A stretch of DNA of 64,000 nt from Bacteroides sp. (lineage in GTDB: Bacteria > Bacteroidota > Bacteroidia > Bacteroidales > Bacteroidaceae). The stretch covers positions 1-64,000 of the forward strand of contig JASLIW010000053.1 of NCBI GenBank assembly GCA_030152865.1, written 5' to 3'. Of the stretch, positions 16,583-24,757 are shown piece after piece; position 1 is the first letter of the stretch, and every line of letters begins with the position of its first letter. The translations under genes were made by a program, and so were the position numbers. Under the pieces are notes generated by a model. The model was not told the origin of the DNA, ran no database searches, and saw nothing but the letters and a program-made list of their open reading frames with translations.

Positions 16583-19411
16583 ATGAACGCACATGCAGAC
16601 TACAAAAGCTTCATTCAAGAAGCTGGAAAATTCATTCCCAAAGAACGCTTATTTGTTGACGAACTCAGAAGATTAGCTTGGGGAACAGACGCGGGGTTTT
16701 ATCGATTGATTCCACAAGTTGTTATCCAATCGGCTTCTGAAGAAGAGGTTTCAAAACTTTTGTCTATAGCTCACAAATACAAGCTTCCTGCCACATTTAG
16801 GGCTGCAGGAACTAGTTTGTCCGGACAAGCTATTAGTGATTCTATTCTCATAGTTGCTGGGAAAAACTGGGAAAAGTACAGCATCTCTGAAGACCACAAA
16901 CAAATCACTCTACAGCCCGGTATCATTGGGCAGCGTGTCAATGAGATTCTCAAGCCTTATGGTAGAAAATTCTCACCTGACCCTGCTTCAGTAAAAAGCT
17001 CCATGGTAGGTGGTATTATTATTAATAATGCCTCAGGTATGAATTGTGGTACACATGCCAATAGTGATAAGGTATTACTTTCTGCTCGTATTGTGTTTGC
17101 CGATGGTACCATTTTGGATACAGGAGATGAGCAGAGTAAAAATGAGTTTGCAAAGAATCATGCGGATTTCATAGCAGGTATCAAGCAGATAAGGGATGAC
17201 ATCCAAGCTAATCCTAAACTAGTGGAGCGCATCAATTATAAGTATTCTATCAAAAACGTAACGGGCTTAAACCTCCGTCCTTTTGTGGCTTACGATGATC
17301 CTTTTGATATTATCACTCACTCCCTAGTCGGATCAGAAGGAACCTTGGCTTTTGCCTCTGAATTTACTGTTGCCACTGAATATGATTTTCCACATAAGGC
17401 CAGTGCTATGCTTTACTTTAGTGATATCAAAGAAGCGTGTAGAGCAGTCGTTACGATGAAGAAACTCACTAATAAAGAGGGTGATTGGCTTGTGAAAGGA
17501 GCCGAGCTACTGGATGAGAAATCTTTATCTTCTGTTCATGACACAACAGGAACAGGGCTTACTGCGGTATTAACCGAGACAATGGCTCACACCAAAGAAG
17601 AGCTTCAAGACAACATAGCTAAGATTACAGAAGCACTCCAAGCTTTTGACACGTTCATTCCGGTACACTTCACAGACAAACCTGAAGAATACTCCAAATA
17701 CTGGGCTATCCGTTCGGGCATATTCCCAGCTGTAGGTGGTACTCGTGAATTAGGTACGACCTGTCTTATTGAGGATGTGGCTTTTCATATCGAAAATCTA
17801 CCTGAGGCTACTGCCGAATTGCAGGACTTACTCAAAAAACACAAGTACGACGATGCTTGTATCTACGGACACGCCTTAGAAGGTAACTTCCACTTCATTA
17901 TCAATCAGTCTTTTGACACACAGGCCGAAGTAGATCGCTATGAAGCCCTAATGGAAGACGTGATTACCCTAGTAGTGGATAAGTATGATGGTTCGTTAAA
18001 GGCAGAACATGGAACAGGACGCAACATGGCTCCTTTTGTAAAGCATGAGTGGGGTGAAGAAGCCTACTTAATGATGAAGCGTGTTAAGGAGCTCTTTGAT
18101 CCCAACAATACGCTGAACCCTGGGGTTATATTTAATGATGATCCCAAGTGTTTTATCAAAAACTTCAAGCCGCTACCACTTACTCACCCCATTGTTGATA
18201 AGTGTATTGAGTGTGGATTCTGTGAGGTAAACTGCCTAACTTGTGGCTTTACACTCTCCTCTAGGCAACGTATTATAATTCAAAGAGAAATTTCGAGACT
18301 CCAGAGAGAGGGTTCAGATCCAGAACGCTTAAAGACACTCCGTAAACAGTACAAATACTTGGGAGAACAAACCTGTGCAGGAGATGGTCTGTGTTCTACC
18401 TCTTGTCCAATGTCTATAAATGTAGGTGAGCTCACACATGTATTGAGAGAGCTAAACCTACCTAAGGGCAGCTTTGGGTATAAAGTGGGGGATTATGTGG
18501 CCAATCACTTTGCAGGAGTAAAAAGCGTCTTACGCCCCACCCTATCTTTTGCTAATTTTGGTCATAGTGTTTTAGGCACTTCCTTGATGACATGGGTAAC
18601 CAAAGGGATGCATAAGGCCTTTAAGATTCCGCAGTGGACCCCAGCGATGCCAAAAGCTTATTACCCCAATAGAGCTAAGGTCCTTACTTTACAGTCTCCA
18701 ATGAAAGTGGTGTACTTCCCTAGCTGTATCAACCAGACAATGGGCTTAGAGAAAAAATCACCACACGAGTTACCACTGATCAATAAAATGGCTTCATTAC
18801 TCCACAAATCGGGCTATGAAATTATCTTCCCTAAAGGAATGGATAAGCTTTGTTGCGGTACAATTTGGGAGAGTAAAGGTATGCCTGAAGTAGCGGATCA
18901 AAAAGTAAAGGAGCTAGAAGAAGCACTTTGGGAGGCAAGTGAACAAGGCAAATACCCAGTACTTTGCGATCAAAGCCCTTGCCTACACCGTATGCGTGAG
19001 TGTATCGAAAAAATGAAGCTTTATGAGCCAGCTGAGTTTATAAATACTTTCTTAAAAGATAAATTAGAATTTAAGCAAACGAATACCCCTATTGCTGTAC
19101 ACGTGACCTGTTCTATGCGTAAGATGGGCCTTGCTGATCAAATTATTGATTTAGCTAAGCTCTGTTCTTCTGAGGTGTTAGTACCAGAAGAAGTAGGTTG
19201 CTGTGGGTTTGCTGGAGATAAGGGGTTTACAAACCCTGAAGTTAATTCATATGCCTTGCGCAAACTAAGACCACAAATAGAAGCAAATAATATCCAAATA
19301 GGTTATTCAAACAGTAGAACCTGTGAGATAGGCTTAACTACCAATTCAGGTATACCCTATGCTTCTATTGTGTATTTAGTAGATAAGTGCACAACGGCAA
19401 AAACAGTTTAA
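16583..19411 (+). CDS. FAD- and Fe-S-binding oxidoreductase, probable D-lactate dehydrogenase (GlcD-GlcF type fusion)
   Basis: The 942-residue cytoplasmic or membrane-peripheral protein has an FAD-binding PCMH domain (about 30-260, with TFRAAGTSLSGQAISD) and an FAD-oxidase C domain (about 280-520, ending EHGTGRNMAPFVKHEWG...LFDPNNTLNPGVIF). Two Cys clusters for 4Fe-4S follow (CIECGFCEVNC at about 540, CAGDGLCSTSC at about 600), then two CCG domains (CCGTIWESKG at about 756, CCGFAGDKGF at about 873). This architecture oxidises 2-hydroxy acids such as D-lactate or glycolate to the keto acid, with electrons to quinone. MurQ, encoded 2 kb downstream in the same operon, releases D-lactate, which makes D-lactate the best substrate guess. 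Confidence 0.8.
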   Translation: MNAHADYKSFIQEAGKFIPKERLFVDELRRLAWGTDAGFYRLIPQVVIQSASEEEVSKLLSIAHKYKLPATFRAAGTSLSGQAISDSILIVAGKNWEKYSISEDHKQITLQPGIIGQRVNEILKPYGRKFSPDPASVKSSMVGGIIINNASGMNCGTHANSDKVLLSARIVFADGTILDTGDEQSKNEFAKNHADFIAGIKQIRDDIQANPKLVERINYKYSIKNVTGLNLRPFVAYDDPFDIITHSLVGSEGTLAFASEFTVATEYDFPHKASAMLYFSDIKEACRAVVTMKKLTNKEGDWLVKGAELLDEKSLSSVHDTTGTGLTAVLTETMAHTKEELQDNIAKITEALQAFDTFIPVHFTDKPEEYSKYWAIRSGIFPAVGGTRELGTTCLIEDVAFHIENLPEATAELQDLLKKHKYDDACIYGHALEGNFHFIINQSFDTQAEVDRYEALMEDVITLVVDKYDGSLKAEHGTGRNMAPFVKHEWGEEAYLMMKRVKELFDPNNTLNPGVIFNDDPKCFIKNFKPLPLTHPIVDKCIECGFCEVNCLTCGFTLSSRQRIIIQREISRLQREGSDPERLKTLRKQYKYLGEQTCAGDGLCSTSCPMSINVGELTHVLRELNLPKGSFGYKVGDYVANHFAGVKSVLRPTLSFANFGHSVLGTSLMTWVTKGMHKAFKIPQWTPAMPKAYYPNRAKVLTLQSPMKVVYFPSCINQTMGLEKKSPHELPLINKMASLLHKSGYEIIFPKGMDKLCCGTIWESKGMPEVADQKVKELEEALWEASEQGKYPVLCDQSPCLHRMRECIEKMKLYEPAEFINTFLKDKLEFKQTNTPIAVHVTCSMRKMGLADQIIDLAKLCSSEVLVPEEVGCCGFAGDKGFTNPEVNSYALRKLRPQIEANNIQIGYSNSRTCEIGLTTNSGIPYASIVYLVDKCTTAKTV

Positions 19412-19418
19412 TTTTATT

Positions 19419-20582
19419 ATGACACAAAACAAAAACAAGCGCTTATTAGCATTAGACATACTACGTGGCATAACCATTGCAGGAATGATTCTGGTGAATA
19501 ATCCTGGGAGTTGGGGCAATATTTATGCCCCACTCGGTCATGCCCAATGGAATGGTTTAACCCCAACAGACCTAGTGTTTCCCTTCTTTATGTTTATCAT
19601 GGGAATATCCACTTATTTCTCACTGATTAAATACAATTTTGAGTTTAGTAGAGATGCTGCAAAGAAAATCCTGAAGCGAACCCTTGTTATTTTTGCTATC
19701 GGACTAGGCATCGCATGGTTTGGTTTGTTTATTCGAACTTGGAATAGTTTGGGAGGAGAGGAACTTAGTTTACTTCAAAGGCTCTATCAGTCTGTTTTTG
19801 TCTTTGAAAACCTACGCATATTAGGTGTTATGCAACGTCTATCTCTGACCTACTGTGCTACAGCTTTAATAGCTCTGAGTGTCAAGCACAAATATATTCC
19901 TCATATTATCGTAGGCATACTCATCGTTTATGCAGTTATCTTATTATGGGGTAACGGGTTTGAATACAATGAAACAAACATACTATCTATTGTAGATAAA
20001 GCAATACTTGGTGAGAACCATATGTATAAGGATAACGGTATTGACCCAGAGGGCCTATTAAGTACACTTCCTGCTATAGCACATGTACTTTTAGGTTTTC
20101 ACATTGGTCGCATCTTTACACAGAAGAAAGATATCCACGCTAAAGTGGAAACCCTGTTTATAGCAGGTACAATTCTTACTTTCTCTGGTTTTTTACTGAG
20201 CTATGGCTGCCCGATTAATAAAAAAATCTGGTCTCCTACTTTTGTATTAACTACTTGTGGCTTAGCCTCAACCCTCCTAGGATTACTTATTTGGATTATA
20301 GATATCAAGGGCTACAAGAAGTGGTCTACTTTCTTTGAGTCCTTCGGAGTGAACCCTCTTTTTATCTACGTAACTGGCGCCCTTCTAACCATCTGCTTTG
20401 GTAGTATTTTATTCCCATATGGAGATGGAGTGATTAGCATTCATGGATTCCTCTATGGAGTAGTCTTAAAACCAATCTTAGGAGCATACAATGCTTCTCT
20501 TGCATACGCGATACTATTTGTAACACTTAACTGGATTATAGGATACCAGCTTTATAAACGAAAAATATTCATAAAAATATAA
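19419..20582 (+). CDS. murT: MurT-like membrane protein (HGSNAT/DUF5009 family), candidate MurNAc transporter
   Basis: The 387-residue integral membrane protein has about 10-11 hydrophobic segments. The N-terminal block LLALDILRGITIAGMILVNN and GHAQWNGLTPTDLVFPFFMFIMG are the hallmark of the heparan-alpha-glucosaminide N-acetyltransferase family. His41 aligns with the acetyl-accepting His of that family. In Tannerella forsythia a protein of this type is encoded with a sugar kinase and an etherase (murTKQ) and is reported to support MurNAc uptake. The same three genes occur here with 4-bp gaps. Whether it transports, acetylates across the membrane, or both is not decided by sequence. Confidence 0.8.
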   Translation: MTQNKNKRLLALDILRGITIAGMILVNNPGSWGNIYAPLGHAQWNGLTPTDLVFPFFMFIMGISTYFSLIKYNFEFSRDAAKKILKRTLVIFAIGLGIAWFGLFIRTWNSLGGEELSLLQRLYQSVFVFENLRILGVMQRLSLTYCATALIALSVKHKYIPHIIVGILIVYAVILLWGNGFEYNETNILSIVDKAILGENHMYKDNGIDPEGLLSTLPAIAHVLLGFHIGRIFTQKKDIHAKVETLFIAGTILTFSGFLLSYGCPINKKIWSPTFVLTTCGLASTLLGLLIWIIDIKGYKKWSTFFESFGVNPLFIYVTGALLTICFGSILFPYGDGVISIHGFLYGVVLKPILGAYNASLAYAILFVTLNWIIGYQLYKRKIFIKI

Positions 20583-20586
20583 GCAC

Positions 20587-21423
20587 ATGATCTTAATAGC
20601 AGACAGTGGGTCCACAAAAACAGACTGGACCCTGATAAAAGACGACAACACAACAGTTTTAACTCAAACAAAAGGTATTAATCCATTCTTTCAAACCAAG
20701 GAAGAAATAGCAACAGAAATAAAAGAAAACCTAGTCCCACACTTAGCCAGTACAAAATTCAAAGCCATCTACTTCTATGGTGCGGGCTGTGCTTTTGACA
20801 AAGTCAGCCTTGTAAAAGAAGCTCTACTTGTTCACCTCCAATCTGAGCTGGTAGAGGTAAACTCAGATATGCTAGCTGCTGCTCATGCACTATGTGGGAG
20901 ATCATCTGGCATAGCTTGCATTCTAGGTACAGGCTCTAACTCATGCTTTTACGACGGCAAGCAAATTACAGCCAACGTCTCTCCTCTGGGTTTTATTCTA
21001 GGAGACGAAGGTAGTGGAGCTGTTCTTGGCAAACTATTTATTGGCAGTTTACTCAAGAATCAATTGACACCAGGCCTCAAAGAAGAATTTTTAGCTCACT
21101 ACGAGCTAACTGCTGGTGATATTATTGACCGAGTATACAGACAAGCCTTTCCCAATCGTTACTTAGCTAGTCTCTCACCATTTATAAAAAAACACATAGA
21201 TGAACCCAGTGTACACGAGCTTGTAGTAAACAGCTTTAAGGATTTCTTCAAACGCAATGTAATGCAATATGATTACCAACACGAATCGGTTCATTTCATA
21301 GGTTCTATTGCTCACCACTATAGTGAATTAATCCGCGAAGCAGCCCAGGAGATGGGTATACAGGTAGGAAAAATAGTGAAAAGCCCCATGGAAGGACTAA
21401 TTAATTATCATTTAACGAAATAG
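20587..21423 (+). CDS. murK: MurNAc/GlcNAc kinase (BadF/BadG/BcrA/BcrD ATPase family), MurK
   Basis: This is a 278-residue cytoplasmic kinase of the ASKHA fold. PHOSPHATE-1 is IADSGSTKTDWTLI (residues 3-16), followed by YFYGAGCAF, PHOSPHATE-2 ILGTGSNSCFYDG, and LGDEGSGAVLGK before the C-terminal half with SVHFIGSIAHH. It phosphorylates MurNAc (and possibly GlcNAc) at O6 with ATP, giving the MurNAc-6-phosphate that MurQ needs. It lies 4 bp after murT and 4 bp before murQ, so function and context agree. A GlcNAc-specific kinase of the same family is the main alternative. Confidence 0.88.
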   Translation: MILIADSGSTKTDWTLIKDDNTTVLTQTKGINPFFQTKEEIATEIKENLVPHLASTKFKAIYFYGAGCAFDKVSLVKEALLVHLQSELVEVNSDMLAAAHALCGRSSGIACILGTGSNSCFYDGKQITANVSPLGFILGDEGSGAVLGKLFIGSLLKNQLTPGLKEEFLAHYELTAGDIIDRVYRQAFPNRYLASLSPFIKKHIDEPSVHELVVNSFKDFFKRNVMQYDYQHESVHFIGSIAHHYSELIREAAQEMGIQVGKIVKSPMEGLINYHLTK

Positions 21424-21427
21424 AATT

Positions 21428-22249
21428 ATGGATTTTATCAAGATTTCAGAACAGCCCTCACTCTATGATAACTTAGAGAAGAAACCCGTTCGTGAGATTC
21501 TAGAGGATATTAACAGAGAGGATCAGAAAGTGGCCCTAGCAGTACAAAAGTGTATTCCTCAAATAGAGCAACTGGTTGAACTAATTATTCCAAAGATGCT
21601 AAAAGGGGGTAGAATTTTTTATATGGGAGCAGGGACTAGTGGCCGATTAGGTGTGCTAGATGCTTCAGAAATACCACCTACCTTTGGTATGCCTCCAAGC
21701 TATGTCATCGGCTTAATAGCTGGAGGAGATTATGCTTTACGTCATCCTGTGGAGAATGCTGAAGATGATGAGATAAAAGGCTGGAAAGAACTCGAAGAGT
21801 ACGACATAACTGCCTTAGACACTGTTATTGGTATTGCTGCCTCCGGAACTACACCCTATGTAATTGGAGCCCTAAGAGAAGCCCGCAAAAGAGGTATACT
21901 CACAGCTAGTATCAGTAGCAACCCCAACTCACCTATTGCTCAAGAAGCTGATATAGCTATCGAAATGATTGTGGGACCAGAGTATGTATCAGGTAGTTCA
22001 AGAATGAAATCGGGTACAGGTCAGAAAATGATTCTTAATATGATCACCACTTCCGTAATGATAAAGATTGGTCGAGTTAAGGGAAACAAGATGGTCAATA
22101 TGCAACTAAGCAATAAAAAACTTGTTGATCGAGGCACGCGAATGATTATTGAAGAGCTCAAACTTCCTTACGATGAGGCTGAAAAGCTACTACTTCAACA
22201 TGGATCTGTCAAGAAAGCAGTCGATTACTACAAAGACAATAAGCAATGA
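21428..22249 (+). CDS. murQ: N-acetylmuramic acid 6-phosphate etherase MurQ
   Basis: The 273-residue SIS-domain lyase converts MurNAc-6-phosphate and water to GlcNAc-6-phosphate and D-lactate. MurQ motifs are clear: FYMGAGTSGRLGVLDASEIPPTFG with Glu81 at the catalytic acid position, HPVENAEDDEIKG with Glu112 at the second one, IGIAASGTTPYVIGAL, and a GPEYVSGSSRMKSGTGQKMILNM block. It is about 25 residues shorter than E. coli MurQ, mostly at the C-terminus, but no motif is lost. It follows murK by 4 bp and overlaps the serine hydrolase gene by 4 bp. Confidence 0.95.
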   Translation: MDFIKISEQPSLYDNLEKKPVREILEDINREDQKVALAVQKCIPQIEQLVELIIPKMLKGGRIFYMGAGTSGRLGVLDASEIPPTFGMPPSYVIGLIAGGDYALRHPVENAEDDEIKGWKELEEYDITALDTVIGIAASGTTPYVIGALREARKRGILTASISSNPNSPIAQEADIAIEMIVGPEYVSGSSRMKSGTGQKMILNMITTSVMIKIGRVKGNKMVNMQLSNKKLVDRGTRMIIEELKLPYDEAEKLLLQHGSVKKAVDYYKDNKQ

Positions 22250-24045
22250 AAAAATATGCATATCTCAGTGTTTTACTTTTAGTGTTTACCCAACAACTGC
22301 TAGCTCAAAAGTTAGCAGTTGTCATTCCTGAATCTGTAGACTTAAACACAGTTCACTTACTGAATATAGATAAAGTTGTCAACCGAGCTATTGCCAACAA
22401 AGAACTCCCTGGGGCAGTGATTGCAATAGTAAGGGAAGGAAAAATAGGCTACTTAAAAGCCTTTGGTAACAAACAGACCTACCCTACTTCAGAACCTATG
22501 GACATCCATACTATTTTTGATATGGCCTCTTGTACCAAACCATTAGCTACAGCTATAAGCACTTTTATTCTAGTAGAGCAGGGAGAACTTAGGTTATCTG
22601 ACCCCGTAGAACTCTTTCTCCCTAATTTCGAACCCTATGAGAGCGACTCAATCAGTCAGTCTATTCGCATTATAGACTTACTTACACATACTTCTGGCCT
22701 CCCTGCCTATGCTCCTGTTAGCACCTTAATGCAGGAAAAAGGAGATCCTAAAGAGATACTGAAAGATTACATCAGCCACTGTGAGCGTAATAATCCCCCT
22801 AGGAGCACGATGAACTACAGTTGCTTAAATTATATCAGCCTGCAATATATTATTGAACAGGTGTCGGGTATGAGCTTACACGAGTTTACACAGAAGAACA
22901 TCTACCAACCCCTTGAGCTAACACACACTACTTTTGTACCCAATCAAGCTCTAAAAAAAGAGTGTGCTCCTACCGAAGTGCAAACCGATGGAACTGTATT
23001 GCAAGGGGAGGTACACGATCCGTTAGCTAGAATTATGAATGCGGGAATATCTGGCAATGCTGGACTGTTTTCAACAGCAGAGGAGGTGGCTGTACTGAGC
23101 TCTCTGTTCCTTAATAATGGAAGTGTAAACGGAAAGACTATTTTGAGTCCAGCCTCTATTCAAAAAATGCTACATTTACCCCTTGGTCTTGAAGAGTTTG
23201 GACGGACTCCCGCCTGGGACTTGAGCTCTCCCTACGCCTCACAAAATGGTGATTTGTTTGGTCCTCAAACGGTTGGACACACAGGCTACACAGGCACTTC
23301 TATCAGTATAGACCCTGAGACAAATACAGCTCTCATTATTCTAACCAATAGTGTTCATCCCTACGATAAAGGTCGTGTCATACGCTTACGGGCTTTACTA
23401 GCTAATATCGTAGCCTCATCTATAGGAACCGTCGATATTGATAACTACTTGAACCACTACGCCGAAAGGATTCAAGAGTTTGAATCGGAAAAACCTATTG
23501 GTAAAAAGGATATCGTCTTCTTAGGAAATAGTCTAACAGAGAATGGAGGAGACTGGGCTAAGCGCCTAGGCATTAAGCACGTTCGGAATAGAGGCATTAT
23601 TGGTGACAACACAGAGGGTGTCTGGAAACGCTTAGAAAGCATCACAAAGGGCACACCCAAACAAATACTAATAACTATTGGTATCAATGACATTTCTCAA
23701 GGCTTAAATCTATATACCTTGCTAGAGAACACAGAGCGTATCATTCAAAAAATACAGCAAGATTCTCCCCAGACCCTAATTAGCATCCAAAGTCTGCTCC
23801 CAATCAATGAAGATAAGCTGTGGTATAGACTCATGAAGGGGAAGTCAAAAATCATAGAGGAGTATAATGTGCTTTTGCAAAACTTAGCTTCACGCTATCA
23901 GCTCGCTTTTATTAACTCCTACCCCATTTTCTTGGAAGAGGGTTCCAACCAACTCAAAGCTCATTTAACTGGTGATGGACTACATATTAATGATGAAGGC
24001 TATCAGTTATGGAGCCAATTTCTGAAACCTTATCTCATAGACTGA
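22246..24045 (+). CDS. Exported serine beta-lactamase-fold hydrolase fused to an SGNH/GDSL hydrolase
   Basis: The 599-residue protein has signal MKKYAYLSVLLLVFTQQLLAQ. Residues about 35-395 are a class C/penicillin-binding-type serine hydrolase with SCTK (Ser95, Lys98) and HTG (345-347). The usual Y-x-N motif reads Y191-S-C193. Residues about 420-599 are an SGNH hydrolase: GNSLTE (Ser429), RGIIGDNT, IGINDI (Asn481) and DGLH (Asp577, His580). The first domain may act on D-Ala or other peptide/ester bonds, the second may remove an acyl or acetyl group. O-deacetylation of MurNAc is an attractive guess in this setting, not shown. It is the last gene of the operon, before a strong terminator. Confidence 0.82.
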   Translation: MKKYAYLSVLLLVFTQQLLAQKLAVVIPESVDLNTVHLLNIDKVVNRAIANKELPGAVIAIVREGKIGYLKAFGNKQTYPTSEPMDIHTIFDMASCTKPLATAISTFILVEQGELRLSDPVELFLPNFEPYESDSISQSIRIIDLLTHTSGLPAYAPVSTLMQEKGDPKEILKDYISHCERNNPPRSTMNYSCLNYISLQYIIEQVSGMSLHEFTQKNIYQPLELTHTTFVPNQALKKECAPTEVQTDGTVLQGEVHDPLARIMNAGISGNAGLFSTAEEVAVLSSLFLNNGSVNGKTILSPASIQKMLHLPLGLEEFGRTPAWDLSSPYASQNGDLFGPQTVGHTGYTGTSISIDPETNTALIILTNSVHPYDKGRVIRLRALLANIVASSIGTVDIDNYLNHYAERIQEFESEKPIGKKDIVFLGNSLTENGGDWAKRLGIKHVRNRGIIGDNTEGVWKRLESITKGTPKQILITIGINDISQGLNLYTLLENTERIIQKIQQDSPQTLISIQSLLPINEDKLWYRLMKGKSKIIEEYNVLLQNLASRYQLAFINSYPIFLEEGSNQLKAHLTGDGLHINDEGYQLWSQFLKPYLID

Positions 24046-24060
24046 TACAAACCTACAATA

Positions 24061-24094
24061 AAAACAAAGGCTGCTATATAGCAGCCTTTGTTTT
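24061..24094. terminator. Bidirectional terminator ending the salvage operon and the FKBP gene
   Basis: A perfect 15-bp inverted repeat (24061-24075 with 24080-24094, AAAACAAAGGCTGCT/AGCAGCCTTTGTTTT) has a 4-base ATAT loop and A and T runs on both sides. It lies between converging genes and can end transcription both ways. Confidence 0.92.
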
Positions 24095-24099
24095 TAGTA

Positions 24100-24756
24100 T
24101 CATTTCAAACTCTTAAGTTTATGAATCTTATCTAAAGTTATATCAAAAACCAAAACAGAGTGACCTGGAATAGCACCACTACCACTTTTACCATAAGCTG
24201 CTATAGCAGGAATATATACTTCCCAACGATCTCCTGGTGACATCCACTGCAATATTTCAGTAAAGCCAGCAACTAAGCCATTTACTGCAAACTGAACTGG
24301 TTTCTCAACAGCAAAGTCTGGATCATCATTGTCAAAGGAGCTATCAAAAACCCTTAAATCTGCATAAGCTCTTGTGATATACCTAGGCTCACTAAGTGTT
24401 CCTATCACTCCTTCGTCAATTAACATACCGCGGTAATATACATCTACGCGATCATTAAACAGAGGTTTCTCTGTAAATCGATCAGACCTATCAATAACCT
24501 TATAATAAACATAGATAGGCTCATTTAGTGTAGAGACAGCCTCAACCTTGAAGCGTCCAATCTCGCTACCCGAAACCACAACATTTTGTAGTTCCTCGGG
24601 TATGTTTTGAGCGTTATATACTTGCTCTACAGAGTCTATAAACGCAAGATTTCGTTCTTTCCAATTGGTGAAAGGACCATCTACCTTCGTCTCACTACAA
24701 GAAGTGATGAAGATAAGAACAAGTAGGAATGGTAAAAACAGTTGTTTCGATTTCAT
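24100..24756 (-). CDS. FKBP-type peptidyl-prolyl isomerase lipoprotein
   Basis: The 218-residue protein has lipoprotein signal MKSKQLFLPFLLVLIFITSC (lipid at Cys20). The FKBP-type domain is at about 95-212: VDVYYRGMLIDEGVIG, FDSSFDN, VNGLVAGFTEILQWMSPGDRWEVYIPAIAAYG, IPGHSVLVFDITL. The usual GxVFDSS is interrupted (DLRVFDSSFDNDDPDFAVEKP), as is common in Bacteroidales FKBP lipoproteins. It should assist folding of exported proteins in the periplasm. It begins 1 bp after the glyS stop, so the two are co-transcribed, and ends at the shared terminator. Confidence 0.88.
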   Translation of the reverse strand: MKSKQLFLPFLLVLIFITSCSETKVDGPFTNWKERNLAFIDSVEQVYNAQNIPEELQNVVVSGSEIGRFKVEAVSTLNEPIYVYYKVIDRSDRFTEKPLFNDRVDVYYRGMLIDEGVIGTLSEPRYITRAYADLRVFDSSFDNDDPDFAVEKPVQFAVNGLVAGFTEILQWMSPGDRWEVYIPAIAAYGKSGSGAIPGHSVLVFDITLDKIHKLKSLK

Positions 24757-24757
24757 T

